Assembly (NCBI GenBank): GCA_038889235.1
Contig: JAWAHN010000001.1
Location: 280,403 to 344,402 of the forward strand
Origin: Candidatus Jordarchaeales archaeon
Lineage (GTDB): Archaea > Asgardarchaeota > Jordiarchaeia > Jordiarchaeales > Freyrarchaeaceae
Direction: 5' to 3'
DNA: 64,000 bases
The notes below the pieces were generated by a model. That model searched no databases, was not told the origin of the DNA, and worked only from the letters and a program-made list of their open reading frames with translations. Positions 53,457-61,643 of the stretch are shown here, piece after piece (the first letter of the stretch is position 1; the number at the start of each line of letters is the position of its first letter). The position numbers and the translations under genes were made by a program.

Positions 53457-53678
53457 TTAAAAGGGGAGCCCTTGCCTCAATTTCTCGAGCTTCTTCTGCT
53501 TCTTTAACTCCTTCTTAACCTGTTTGTAGTGCTTTTCGCACAGGTAAACCCGTCTCCCGCTCGAGGACAGCGAGAAGCCAGCCTTGGGCGCGACGCCGGC
53601 CACCTCGTCCTGTGGTAAAGACCTAGCAGCGGGGGATTCGCAGCCCGCAACACTGCAGGAGCGCTTCACGAAAACCAT
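53457..53678 (-). CDS. Small zinc-binding protein conserved in archaea
   Basis: A 73-residue protein with a CSVAGC pair near the N-terminus, a CEKH pair at 51-54 (VYLCEKHYKQVKKELKK) and a lysine-rich tail; the four ligands suggest a zinc site. Similar small proteins occur in several Thermoproteota, with the same opening CxxxxC and YLCExHY pattern. The function is unknown, perhaps RNA- or ribosome-associated given the basic tail. It converges on guaA, with only 12 bases between. Confidence 0.7.
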   Translation of the reverse strand: MVFVKRSCSVAGCESPAARSLPQDEVAGVAPKAGFSLSSSGRRVYLCEKHYKQVKKELKKQKKLEKLRQGLPF

Positions 53679-53843
53679 TCCTCCTCAGCCATACATCCTG
53701 AGAAAACCTGGATCCTGATTGGGCTCACGCACTTCCTGGAGGGGCTCAGTAAATCTAATGCGGTAAGACGGCATTTTAAAATTTTGGTAAAAGAAAAAGA
53801 AGTCGGGTCGCGCTGAGAGTTCTGGTTTCACGCCTGTTCCCGT

Positions 53844-54524
53844 TCACCTACCTGGCAGGTTTCTCCGCTCGCGGATGCTTCCAAGCATGTTCTTCAGCTC
53901 GAACCACTTCTTCTCGGCTTCATCGAAGGACATCAGCTTTTCAGCGAACTCCTCTTCACCCTCAAGGTAGAGGGCATAGGCTATAACTGCGACGTCGTAG
54001 CCGCCTAGTAGGTCCCTGTTCTTAGCTGCGGCTTCGTACGCCCCCCGGGGGTGGACGGCCACCATGTCCCTCCAGTTGGTCTCCCTTGTGTAGTCGCAGG
54101 TCAGCGTGAACTCGTATGGTCCACCCGGGTCCGCGAACTCGTGTGCGCTCAGCCAGGGTATCCTGGCGTTAAGCTTGACGGCGAGGTCGAAGAGATGCTT
54201 GTCGGAGAGACGCTTCACCAGGCTGCCGAAGACGTCGAGGAAGGCGCCAGCTTTTTCAGCGACACTGGAGCCCGGGAGGTCTTCATCGCTCGCCTTAACC
54301 AGTTCGTCCACCACCAGCCTACCCAGCTCTTCGGCTAGGGTGAGCACTCTTTCGAACTTCTCTTCTTCCACAGGGTTTCGCTTCCTAAGCTCCTCTAGGT
54401 CAACGGACCTAACGAGGTCGACGATCTCGCCACCGAGAAGCTCCCTAATTCTCTCCTCGTAGTCCTCGTCGACAAACCAGTCCCTGCTAGTCTTCCGCCT
54501 GCCACCTGCACGGCCCTCACTCAT
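53844..54524 (-). CDS. Protein of unknown function
   Basis: A 226-residue soluble, largely helical protein that I do not recognise. An acidic helical N-terminal half (DLEELRKRNPVEEEKFERVLTLAEELGRLVVDEL) is followed by LSAHEFADPGGPYEFTLTCDYTRETNWRDMVAVHPRG and a C-terminal helix (FAEKLMSFDEAEKKWFELK). ATG 54524 is chosen; the frame begins six codons earlier at another ATG without ribosome signal. It lies 60 bases after the AIR-synthase-like gene on the same strand. Confidence 0.65.
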   Translation of the reverse strand: MSEGRAGGRRKTSRDWFVDEDYEERIRELLGGEIVDLVRSVDLEELRKRNPVEEEKFERVLTLAEELGRLVVDELVKASDEDLPGSSVAEKAGAFLDVFGSLVKRLSDKHLFDLAVKLNARIPWLSAHEFADPGGPYEFTLTCDYTRETNWRDMVAVHPRGAYEAAAKNRDLLGGYDVAVIAYALYLEGEEEFAEKLMSFDEAEKKWFELKNMLGSIRERRNLPGR

Positions 54525-54585
54525 GGAAACCAGCCCCTGCAAGCTGACCTAGGAGGAGGGAAGCTATATAAGTCGCTTCCCCCCT

Positions 54586-55563
54586 TCAACCCGGCTTCCC
54601 GGAGAGGGAGTCCACTCTGAAGTCGAAAACCTCCACCTCGCGCCGTCCATCTGTCAGAAGCAGTTTCTTGCCCGCCGTCACCTCTCCAACCACAGAGGCG
54701 GCCACCCCTCTATCCTCGAATATCTTAACACACTTGCCGGCGTTCTCCTGTCTGGAGGTTAAAACAACTCCGAACCCGGGGTAAGCCCTCACCCACCTCT
54801 CAATTTCAACCCCTCTAGGCGCGGGTATCGCTCTAACGTCGACTACGCCGCCGACGCCGCTCGCCTCAAGCATCATCGCCAGTGTTCCTATGATCCCCGG
54901 GTTGCTCACATCTTTCGCCGCAGTCGCCAGCCCGGCTTCTGCGATAGCCCACATCGAGGAGAGTCTCGCCCTCACCTCCCCAGGCGTCCTCCACAACGTG
55001 GTGTCCCAGGCATAGGGGAACCTCTCGTGGAACCTCCCGTCGACGTCGACGGCGAAGACTATCCTGTCCCCTGGGGAGGCGGTGTCGCTGAACACTACCT
55101 TACTCTTATCGACGAGACCGGCTACGGCGACGGAGAGCTCGTCGGACGGAGCGTCGGGTTGAAGGTGGCCTCCAACCACGGGAACGGAGAACTTCCTGCA
55201 ACCGTAGGAGAGCCCCTTGAGGAGGAGGGATGCTTTACCCCAGTCTCGCACGTTAAGCGAGTCTAGAAGGGCTACGGGGCGTCCCCCCTTAGATACTACG
55301 TCGTTAACGTTGACTAGCACAGAGCAGTAGCCGGCGAAGAACGGGTCGGAGTCCACTAGGACGTGCCACATGCTGTCGACGGCTAGGAGAAGGTACTCTC
55401 CCCACCCGACGTCGAGCACAGCAGCGTCCTCTCCAAAGCCTCGCACCACGAAGCTCGAAAACTCGAGCGTCTCCTTCAGGAGGGATGTAACTTTGCGGAT
55501 GTCCCTCTTGCGCGCCACGCCCTCGAAGCTCCTAACCGAGAGAGCTATAGATTCGATGTCCAA
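54586..55563 (-). CDS. AIR synthase-related protein (methanogenesis marker 2-like)
   Basis: A 325-residue ATP-binding protein of the PurM/SelD/ThiL/HypE superfamily: SVRSFEGVARKRDIRKVTSLL, VVRGFGEDAAVLDVGWGEYLLLAVDSMW (the ATP-binding GDDAA-like motif with Glu in place of the first Asp), YCSVLVNVNDVVSKGGRPVALLDSL and VPVVGGHLQPDAPSDELSVAVAG. It fits the methanogenesis-marker-2-like subgroup rather than selenophosphate synthetase, since the SelD Cys/Sec loop is missing. TTG 55563 is chosen because GGTGGG precedes it and the upstream part of the frame lies inside the tRNA. It stands directly downstream of the selenocysteine tRNA. Confidence 0.75.
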   Translation of the reverse strand: MDIESIALSVRSFEGVARKRDIRKVTSLLKETLEFSSFVVRGFGEDAAVLDVGWGEYLLLAVDSMWHVLVDSDPFFAGYCSVLVNVNDVVSKGGRPVALLDSLNVRDWGKASLLLKGLSYGCRKFSVPVVGGHLQPDAPSDELSVAVAGLVDKSKVVFSDTASPGDRIVFAVDVDGRFHERFPYAWDTTLWRTPGEVRARLSSMWAIAEAGLATAAKDVSNPGIIGTLAMMLEASGVGGVVDVRAIPAPRGVEIERWVRAYPGFGVVLTSRQENAGKCVKIFEDRGVAASVVGEVTAGKKLLLTDGRREVEVFDFRVDSLSGKPG

Positions 55564-55610
55564 AAGCCCACCGTCCCTAGTTAGAACGAGATTGGCGGCG
55601 GGCTGGGGGA

Positions 55611-55628
55611 TTGCCGCCCGCAAGGGGC
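55611..55628 (-). other. Predicted T-loop intron of tRNA-Sec (18 nt)
   Basis: It lies between positions 59 and 60. The outer helix is GGGG/CCCC, the central helix TTCG/CGGC with one mismatch, the bulges ATG and AAT, and the inner helix CCC/GGG. Removal gives T loop TTCGATT and brings CCCC next to the acceptor strand. Confidence 0.6.
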
Positions 55629-55662
55629 ATCGAACCCCGAACCCTCACCGGGTTCCTCGGAT

Positions 55663-55674
55663 CTCTCCTCTAGT
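55663..55674 (-). other. Predicted anticodon-loop intron of tRNA-Sec (12 nt)
   Basis: It lies at canonical position 37/38. The outer helix is CCTCGGA/TCCGAGG, the central helix CTTC/GAGG, and the bulges AAA and AGA are cut AA|A and AG|A. Removal gives the loop CTTCAAA with anticodon TCA. Confidence 0.7.
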
Positions 55675-55694
55675 TTGAAGTCCGAGGCAGGGGA

Positions 55695-55714
55695 CTGGGC
55701 GGGGAATTAGGCCT
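55695..55714 (-). other. Predicted D-loop intron of tRNA-Sec (20 nt)
   Basis: Removing it restores a seven-pair D stem and a TGGT loop. A bulge-helix-bulge can be drawn: outer GCAGCGG/CCCCTGC with one C-C mismatch, central GGGT/GCCC, and bulges GGA and AGT cut as GG|A and AG|T. Noncanonical position. Confidence 0.55.
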
Positions 55715-55761
55715 CCACCCCCGCTGCAGCCCGCCACCAGGAAAAACAACCAGCAAAAACA

Positions 55762-55770
55762 CCTTATAAA
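55762..55770 (-). promoter_or_regulatory. TATA box of the tRNA-Sec gene
   Basis: On the minus strand it reads TTTATAAGG, centred about 31 bases before the mature tRNA 5' end, a suitable distance for an archaeal promoter with a short leader. Confidence 0.6.
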
Positions 55771-55850
55771 CCCTTCAATAACAAGAAGGCAACACAAAAA
55801 GTGAAAAAGGAAAAAGCGGTGAGTGAGGAAGGTAATGGAAGGGTGCTTTC

Positions 55851-57710
55851 TTAGAGTTTTCCGGCCGCTTCGTCCAGGGTTTTCTTCCAGAGTTCGCCGA
55901 CGACGCCCTTGTACCTCTCTTCTTCTTGCTTGTATATGTCTTCAACCGGTTTCCCTTCCATCTTCCTTTTCTCCTCTTCGACTAGTAGGCGTCTCCACGC
56001 CTTGCCCACGTAGGTCTTCGGTATTGAGTCGCGGAATTCGACTATCCTCGGGTACTTGTACGCTGCCAGGCGCTTCTTGCACCACTCTATTATCTCTTCC
56101 TCGGTGACTTTGCCCTTGTACTCGGGACGCAGGACGATGAAGGCCTTTATGTTCTCGCCCACAGCTGGGTCGGGAACGCCTACGACGACCGCTTCTAGGA
56201 CCGCTGGGTGCTGGTAGAGCACCTCTTCAACCTCCCTCGGGAACACCTGGTACCCCTTGTACTTTATCATGTCCTTCTTGCGGTCCACGATGTAGAAGTA
56301 GCCGTCCTCGTCCATCCTGGCGAAGTCACCCGTCCTCAGCCACTTTATGCCGTCAAGCTCGAAGAACACTTTCTTGTTCTCCTCTGGCCTATTCCAGTAA
56401 CCTTTCATAACTTGCGGCCCAGCTACGACTAGCTCTCCGACTTCTCCCATTGGGAGAAGCTTGTTCTCCTCTGGGTCAGCTATTGCAGCGAGGGTTCCGG
56501 GGAGCGGGATGCCTATCGAGCCGATCTTCCTAAGCCCCCTAGGTGGTGGCGTGTTGACGTGTGTCACAGGACATGCTTCGGTCAGCCCGTACCCTTCAAG
56601 TATGGGGACCCCTGTGATGCTCTCAAACTTCCTCGCCACCTCCACTGGGAGGGCGAATGCACCACTCGACACGAACTTCAGCGACGACAAGTCGTACTTG
56701 TTTATATCCGGGTGCTCGACCATGTTAAGGAATATCAATGGGACTGCCGGGAAGACGTTCACCTTGTACTTCTGTATGGCTTTCAAGATCTCCTTTGTTT
56801 CCGGAACGGGTAGGATCACTATGGTTGCCCCGCCGAGCAACGGGAGGTTCATACCAGTGGTCTGCCCGTAAATGTGGAACCAGGGTATCACCGCCAGCGT
56901 AACCAGCTTTGCCCCGCGCATGAAAGCGCTCCTCATCCACTCCTCAAGCTGCCTGCACTGGGATACTATGTTGAAGTGGGTTAGCATGGCTCCCTTAGGG
57001 GTACCTGTGGTGCCTCCAGTGTACTGGATCACTGCGACGTCTTCTTTCGGGTTTATCTCCACCTTTGGGGGTTCTATAGGGCCGCCTGCAAGCGTCTCAA
57101 TATTAAGTAAGTCCATGAAAGTGTACCTGTTCGGGGCGCTTGGCACGCGAACTGAAGGAATGCGCCCTATGAGCTTGCCCAGAGACTTCACTGTTCCCTG
57201 CAACATGTCGCCTACATTTGTTACGACCTCGAACTTTAAGTTCAGTCTGTCGCGCACTGGTAGAACTCTTTCGACGAAAAGCACGTCCATGGATATGAGT
57301 GCGGAAGCGCCGGAGTCGTTGATTTCGAACTCTATCTCGCTCGACGTCAACAGGGGGCTTAGCGGGACAACTGTGCCACCGATAGCCAACGTCGCGTAGT
57401 AGCTTATGACGAACTGAGGCGAGTTAGGCAGCAAGAGCGCTACGCGGTCACCTTTTTCTATGCCCAGGAAGTGCAGCGCCGCAGCCATCTTCCTGACGTA
57501 TTCCCCGAGCTCGGCGTACGTTATCTTCCGTGTGATGAAAATCAACGCATCCCTGTCGGCGAAGTCCTCGCAGCTCCTCCTGAACATCTCATACAACGAC
57601 ACACCCTTTGACCGCATGGCCAGCATCGGATCCATGGGAACGGTCTCGTCTGCGTAGAACTCAACCCAGGGCATGTTTCTAACGTAGTCCGGCAGCTCAC
57701 TCACCACCAT
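55851..57710 (-). CDS. Long-chain acyl-CoA synthetase (AMP-binding)
   Basis: A 619-residue AMP-forming acyl-CoA ligase. Motifs: VIQYTGGTTGTPKGAMLTH (A3), VIPWFHIYGQTTGMNLPLL, KFVSSGAFALPVEVARKFE, ILEGYGLTEACPVTHVNTPP (A5), GELVVAGPQVMKGYWNRPEENKKVF, WLRTGDFARMDEDGYFYIVDRKKDMIKYKGYQVFPREVEEVL (A7-A8) and PKTYVGKAWRRLL (A10), with the catalytic Lys in GKAWR. It activates a fatty or other carboxylic acid to its CoA thioester. ATG 57710 sits behind GGAGGAGGTGG. The C-terminal 40 residues (EGKPVEDIYKQEEERYKGVVG) extend beyond the usual end. Confidence 0.9.
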   Translation of the reverse strand: MVVSELPDYVRNMPWVEFYADETVPMDPMLAMRSKGVSLYEMFRRSCEDFADRDALIFITRKITYAELGEYVRKMAAALHFLGIEKGDRVALLLPNSPQFVISYYATLAIGGTVVPLSPLLTSSEIEFEINDSGASALISMDVLFVERVLPVRDRLNLKFEVVTNVGDMLQGTVKSLGKLIGRIPSVRVPSAPNRYTFMDLLNIETLAGGPIEPPKVEINPKEDVAVIQYTGGTTGTPKGAMLTHFNIVSQCRQLEEWMRSAFMRGAKLVTLAVIPWFHIYGQTTGMNLPLLGGATIVILPVPETKEILKAIQKYKVNVFPAVPLIFLNMVEHPDINKYDLSSLKFVSSGAFALPVEVARKFESITGVPILEGYGLTEACPVTHVNTPPPRGLRKIGSIGIPLPGTLAAIADPEENKLLPMGEVGELVVAGPQVMKGYWNRPEENKKVFFELDGIKWLRTGDFARMDEDGYFYIVDRKKDMIKYKGYQVFPREVEEVLYQHPAVLEAVVVGVPDPAVGENIKAFIVLRPEYKGKVTEEEIIEWCKKRLAAYKYPRIVEFRDSIPKTYVGKAWRRLLVEEEKRKMEGKPVEDIYKQEEERYKGVVGELWKKTLDEAAGKL

Positions 57711-57751
57711 CCACCTCCTCCCTTTTTTATTTACTTGTGGCTTTGGAGGCT

Positions 57752-58021
57752 TTAGCCTCCCTCCCTTGCTCTAACTTTCCTCCTTAACGTGAATAATTTA
57801 AAGCTTCCGTACCACTCTATGAGTATCCCCAACGCCAGTAGGGCCACTAGAGCCGCATTTATCGATATTCCACTCCCAGTGAGTGTCTCGAAAAGCACTA
57901 CTGGGAGGGAAGTCGTAACTAGGCGATAGAAGAAGAACGCCAGTACAACAATAATCCATATCCACCCTAACACTCTAAGACCCATGTAGTAGCGGAGCAT
58001 GAAAACCTCTTTAGACATCAT
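57752..58021 (-). CDS. Small membrane protein with two helices
   Basis: An 89-residue protein: helix one GWIWIIVVLAFFFYRLVTT, helix two INAALVALLALGILIEWYGSF, then a basic end (FTLRRKVRAREGG). GGGAGGTG lies five bases before the first of two adjacent ATG codons. It sits 41 bases upstream of the acyl-CoA synthetase gene and may be co-transcribed with it. The family is not recognised. Confidence 0.65.
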   Translation of the reverse strand: MMSKEVFMLRYYMGLRVLGWIWIIVVLAFFFYRLVTTSLPVVLFETLTGSGISINAALVALLALGILIEWYGSFKLFTLRRKVRAREGG

Positions 58022-58100
58022 TTAACACCTCCCATAGGTTGCTTCCGCGAAGACAGCTAAAAACAAAAAAATGGAGGAATAAAAGTGGAGTAAGAGTGCT

Positions 58101-61100
58101 CTAGGAGTTAATCCTTGTTCGCTGCTTCCTGAGTCGTGACATGCGGATTCTTCTGGTTCGTCGCAGCCTCCGCGACAGGAACTTGTCGTGCCATGACTTG
58201 AACCACATCGGCAGCTTCTTTCTTTGCTGTTGTAATGCGAGCTCGACACTTGCCATCCTGCTGGCTGGCCGACTTACGGCGTTGAAAATGCTTTCGCGCG
58301 TCTTCATGGCTGCATATCTCGTTAACGATGCCGTGAGCCTTGCAGCGTTGGAGAGGCGTGTTCTAGTTCTGTAGTAGAGCATGTAGGCTCTGGTCTCAGG
58401 AGCGAAGTACTTCTTCTGCACCCTCCGAGCGGCTCTGCCCGCGGCGAGAGCCACTGGTGGAACGATGATCCTGGCAACTATGGCGCCTATCAACGCGAAC
58501 ATAGCTAGGTTCAGTGGGGAGAGCGCTAAGGCTAAGGATGGTAGGGATAGCGGTCCAGCTGATGTGAGCGCTGAGGCGGACTGCATCGCCACGGTCGAGC
58601 CAACACCTATCAATGGCGCTGTGAAAGCATTCAGTGCACCGACTATCTCCGTCGTCCCCGTTATGATGACATTGTTGGGTGTCACTGTCATAGTTCCCTC
58701 AATGTTTGTCGATCCAACTATCATTGATTGAGCCATCGTCACTTGGCCGAAGGTGAACATCGGGTTTATGAGCATTGACGCTGGGAGCGACTGAGACATT
58801 AAGATCTGCATGAGTCCTCTGACAAGCGTCGCACCGTAAGTTATGGTTGGAGCCATTATAAGCGTGGTTCCGCTTATCCTAGCGTTACTCAGCGTGAGGG
58901 TGCCAGTGGACTCTATGTCACCCATTATCTTCACGCTGCACGCTATCTCTGTGCCCGCCTTGGTCACCTTCAACACGCCGTTAACGACGTCGATCCTGCC
59001 GTCACGTATAACCGTTGAGCCGCTCGTAACCAGGCTGCTGGCAGTGAGCGAAACGGTGCCCGTTAATAGGTTGTTGGTGTTCATACTGCCCGAAAGCTCG
59101 ACATGGCCAGTTATCTTCGATGAGCCAGACATCTCGATGATTTCGCCGTTCATCGTCGCGTTGCCCATAATAGTCAACGTACCGCTAACCCTCAGGCTTC
59201 CATCTACCCTGACACAGCCGTCGATAAGTATGCCGGAGACACCTATATCCGTGGTGCTATCGGTCATTGTTAGGCTGCCGTTTATGAGTTGGCTGCCTTC
59301 GACCTCGATCACTCCTGAAGCAGCCATGACAGCGTTCCTCAGAACGCTCACACCGTTAACATCGGAGTCACCAACAGACATGAGCGAGCCGCTTATCAGG
59401 TTTCTGCCGCTTATTGTAATTACACCGCTGATTACACTGGACTCGCCGCCCATCCTTATGCCGCCACCAGTAACTTCCGAGAAGCCATTTAATGTTTCAA
59501 TAGAACCAGACTCAACCCTCATGGAAGTGGACGGAAGGGCGACTATTTCGATAGTCCCTTCGATGACGTTGCGTGTGCCGTTCATAACGATGCCGCCGCT
59601 TGTGATGACTGAAGAGCCACCCTCCATGCTAATTGAGCCAAGCAGAACCTTCATCGAGGTAAGCGGGGCAACACTTATCTCTATACTGCTACCCCTTATG
59701 ACGCTTGAGTCACCGCCCATCTTAATATAGTCGCCAGCAACCTCCACGTAACCATTCTCGGTTTCAATGGAACCAGACACGATACTCATCGAAGTAGGCA
59801 AAATTTCCATCTTTATACTCTCGCCTTCCATCGTTAGATCCCCAGTCACCTTAAGCCTGCCCTCGATCCTAAGGCCACCAGAAACCTCTGTAGTTCCAGT
59901 CACAAAGATACCCGAAGAGTTAACCTGCATCCCTCCCCCGCTCATGGTTAGGCTGCCGTTTATGAGTTGACTGCCTTCGACCTCGATCACTCCTGAAGCA
60001 GCCATGACAGCGTTCCTCAGAACGCTCACACCGTTAACATCGGAGTCACCAACAGACATGAGCGAGCCCACAATCTTCATCTTGCCGTTTATTGAAACCA
60101 CACCGCTGATAACAGAGTCGCCAGACAACTGGACTAAGTCAGCTGAGATATAAGATGACCCTGAAGGCATACTGATATTACCCTGCACCTCGAAAACATA
60201 CCTCCTACCCGCACCGTAATCCCTCTCCAGCAGGAGAGAACCCGTGAGGTTCATACCGCAAGTACTAATGACTGTTGAAACAGGATACTCTTGGTAACCA
60301 TTAACAGTAACCGTGGCACCACTACTGATTTCTTGGCCATCAGATATAACCTCGGCATTACTCATGGATATGCTGCTCGCATTTCGCACCCACATATAGC
60401 TATTACATCCCCAGGAAGCGGTAAAGACATTCAAAGCTTCAATGTGAACCAGGGGACTGGTAACACTACCGGAACCATTGATTTTAAGTCCAGCTTGGAC
60501 CCCCGTTGAACCACCATAAAAAGTCATCGCAACAGTCGAGTTAGATCTAAGCATGAACCTGCTATTGTTAAGAAGCACCACGCTCCCGTCAAGCAAAATC
60601 ATAGGATTAATCCCCTGACCGGTCCAAGTCTCCCAAGAGGTCCCAGCAGACCACCGCATCAAAGCAATATCAATGTAATAATTATTACCAGTAGCTTTCT
60701 CAATAATAAGATCATCTAAATCTATAGTTTGAATTCCAATACCTAGAACCTCGAATCGGATACTTGGAAGCTTTCCGTCTTCGGCAAGCTTGCTGAAATT
60801 AGCGATTCCATTATAGCTGGTAAGTGAAACTACATTGCTACCAATCCACTCTTCCGATATTATTCCGGGTACTTCGATGTCGAATTTTACATGTGTGCAG
60901 TTAATTGTAATTACTACGTCGGCTGTAGCTCCTATTTGGACTCTAAGGAGTCGACTGAGGAGACTGATCAGCCCGCCTGCTTCATTGTATTCTTTAGTGC
61001 TGATAATTAATGTCCCCTGGAGCACTCGTATAGCAGTTCTGGTGTCTGACCTGATTAGTCTAGTGCTATTTAACAGATCGCCTATGAGTCCACCTGCATT

Positions 61101-61643
61101 ACTAGCTGAAGAGTTTACATACATGTACATGTTGCTTGCTTGCAGACTTAGGCATCCCCTTATGATGCTTCCCTGAGCATCATATACTGCTCCTATCGTT
61201 ATGTTTCCTTCTGCTTCGAATTTCGCTGGATATGCTTCGTTACCTATGAGGTTGACATATGCTACTCCGCCAGGAGTTACTGATTCTGCTTGCGTGAAGC
61301 TTTTAGCGTATATATCTAAGATTGCTGGTTGATTATTGATCCCTCTTATTGTCACACCTGGTCCCATCTTCACGCTTGTTGCTCCACTCGAAGTTATAAT
61401 TATGTTGCCTTTCAGCGTGCTTAGCCCTGTTATGTTAACTGGGCTTTGGACTGCGTGGAGTCCGGTTATTATTGTTTTTCCTGTGGTTGTTGTTTGGAGT
61501 GGTTGAGCTCCGCTCTCCGTCAGTACATATGCTGCTACTACTGGCGTGTTTAGCATTGTTGTTGAGAAAGCTAATGTTGTTATGAGGAAAACTAGCACTA
61601 CTGATATTATAACACGTTTCCAGAGTTTTACACCTCCCTCCAT
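58101..61643 (-). CDS. Giant secreted beta-solenoid-like repeat protein with membrane anchor and arginine-rich tail
   Basis: A 1180-residue protein. Residues 8-38 form a signal peptide (VIISVVLVFLITTLAFSTTMLNTPVVAA). A first ectodomain of about 450 residues is rich in Asn, Ser and Thr. From about residue 480 to 960 there are short degenerate repeats such as VISGVVSINGKMKIVGSLMS and MQVNSSGIFVTGTTEVSGG, typical of a beta-solenoid (polymer-forming or adhesin-like). A membrane helix (LALSPLNLAMFALIGAIVARIIV) precedes a strongly basic inside tail of about 160 residues (RRLRRTRRIRMSRLRKQR at its end). A paralogue follows at 62029. Two 122-base copies inside the gene are nearly identical. GGAGGG precedes the ATG. 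Confidence 0.8.
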   Translation of the reverse strand: MEGGVKLWKRVIISVVLVFLITTLAFSTTMLNTPVVAAYVLTESGAQPLQTTTTGKTIITGLHAVQSPVNITGLSTLKGNIIITSSGATSVKMGPGVTIRGINNQPAILDIYAKSFTQAESVTPGGVAYVNLIGNEAYPAKFEAEGNITIGAVYDAQGSIIRGCLSLQASNMYMYVNSSASNAGGLIGDLLNSTRLIRSDTRTAIRVLQGTLIISTKEYNEAGGLISLLSRLLRVQIGATADVVITINCTHVKFDIEVPGIISEEWIGSNVVSLTSYNGIANFSKLAEDGKLPSIRFEVLGIGIQTIDLDDLIIEKATGNNYYIDIALMRWSAGTSWETWTGQGINPMILLDGSVVLLNNSRFMLRSNSTVAMTFYGGSTGVQAGLKINGSGSVTSPLVHIEALNVFTASWGCNSYMWVRNASSISMSNAEVISDGQEISSGATVTVNGYQEYPVSTVISTCGMNLTGSLLLERDYGAGRRYVFEVQGNISMPSGSSYISADLVQLSGDSVISGVVSINGKMKIVGSLMSVGDSDVNGVSVLRNAVMAASGVIEVEGSQLINGSLTMSGGGMQVNSSGIFVTGTTEVSGGLRIEGRLKVTGDLTMEGESIKMEILPTSMSIVSGSIETENGYVEVAGDYIKMGGDSSVIRGSSIEISVAPLTSMKVLLGSISMEGGSSVITSGGIVMNGTRNVIEGTIEIVALPSTSMRVESGSIETLNGFSEVTGGGIRMGGESSVISGVITISGRNLISGSLMSVGDSDVNGVSVLRNAVMAASGVIEVEGSQLINGSLTMTDSTTDIGVSGILIDGCVRVDGSLRVSGTLTIMGNATMNGEIIEMSGSSKITGHVELSGSMNTNNLLTGTVSLTASSLVTSGSTVIRDGRIDVVNGVLKVTKAGTEIACSVKIMGDIESTGTLTLSNARISGTTLIMAPTITYGATLVRGLMQILMSQSLPASMLINPMFTFGQVTMAQSMIVGSTNIEGTMTVTPNNVIITGTTEIVGALNAFTAPLIGVGSTVAMQSASALTSAGPLSLPSLALALSPLNLAMFALIGAIVARIIVPPVALAAGRAARRVQKKYFAPETRAYMLYYRTRTRLSNAARLTASLTRYAAMKTRESIFNAVSRPASRMASVELALQQQRKKLPMWFKSWHDKFLSRRLRRTRRIRMSRLRKQRTRINS
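59269..60068 (-). repeat. Pair of 122-bp direct repeats inside the giant surface protein gene
   Basis: The copies lie at 59269-59390 and 59947-60068, 678 bases apart. By eye they differ at one base (TTGGCTG against TTGACTG in the plus orientation). They code the segment GSLMSVGDSDVNGVSVLRNA and the residues after it up to the NGSLTM motif, so the protein carries two identical modules. Confidence 0.85.

Larger units (their letters stand above)
55593..55735 (-). tRNA. selC: Selenocysteine tRNA (anticodon UCA) with three predicted introns
   Basis: The minus strand folds as a tRNA-Sec after removal of three short inserts. Acceptor stem: GGCGGGCTG at the 5' end pairs perfectly with CAGCCCGCC, followed by discriminator G and an encoded CCA. 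D arm: GCGGGGG with CCCCTGC (one G-T pair), loop TGGT. Anticodon arm: TCGGA, CTTCAAA, TCCGA, with TCA as anticodon. Variable arm: a six-base-pair stem GAACCC/GGGTTC with loop GGTGA. T arm: GGGG, TTCGATT, CCCC. The 9+4 acceptor/T stems, long variable arm and G73 are features of archaeal tRNA-Sec. The mature length would be 93 with CCA. A TATA box (TTTATAAGG) sits about 30 bases upstream. Confidence 0.8.

Noticed and set aside
55564-55623. Upstream extension of the AIR-synthase-like frame into the tRNA region
   Set aside because: The tRNA occupies this stretch, and the conserved protein begins at the TTG at 55563, behind a ribosome site.
55593-55735. Alternative reading of the tRNA as an opal-suppressor tRNA-Trp or tRNA-Leu/Ser
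   Set aside because: The nine-pair acceptor, four-pair T stem, long variable arm and UCA anticodon together fit only tRNA-Sec.
58022-58249. Minus-strand cysteine- and serine-rich frame near the end of the giant protein gene
   Set aside because: It lies in another frame over the arginine-rich tail of the real gene; its Cys/Ser content is a shadow of Arg codons.
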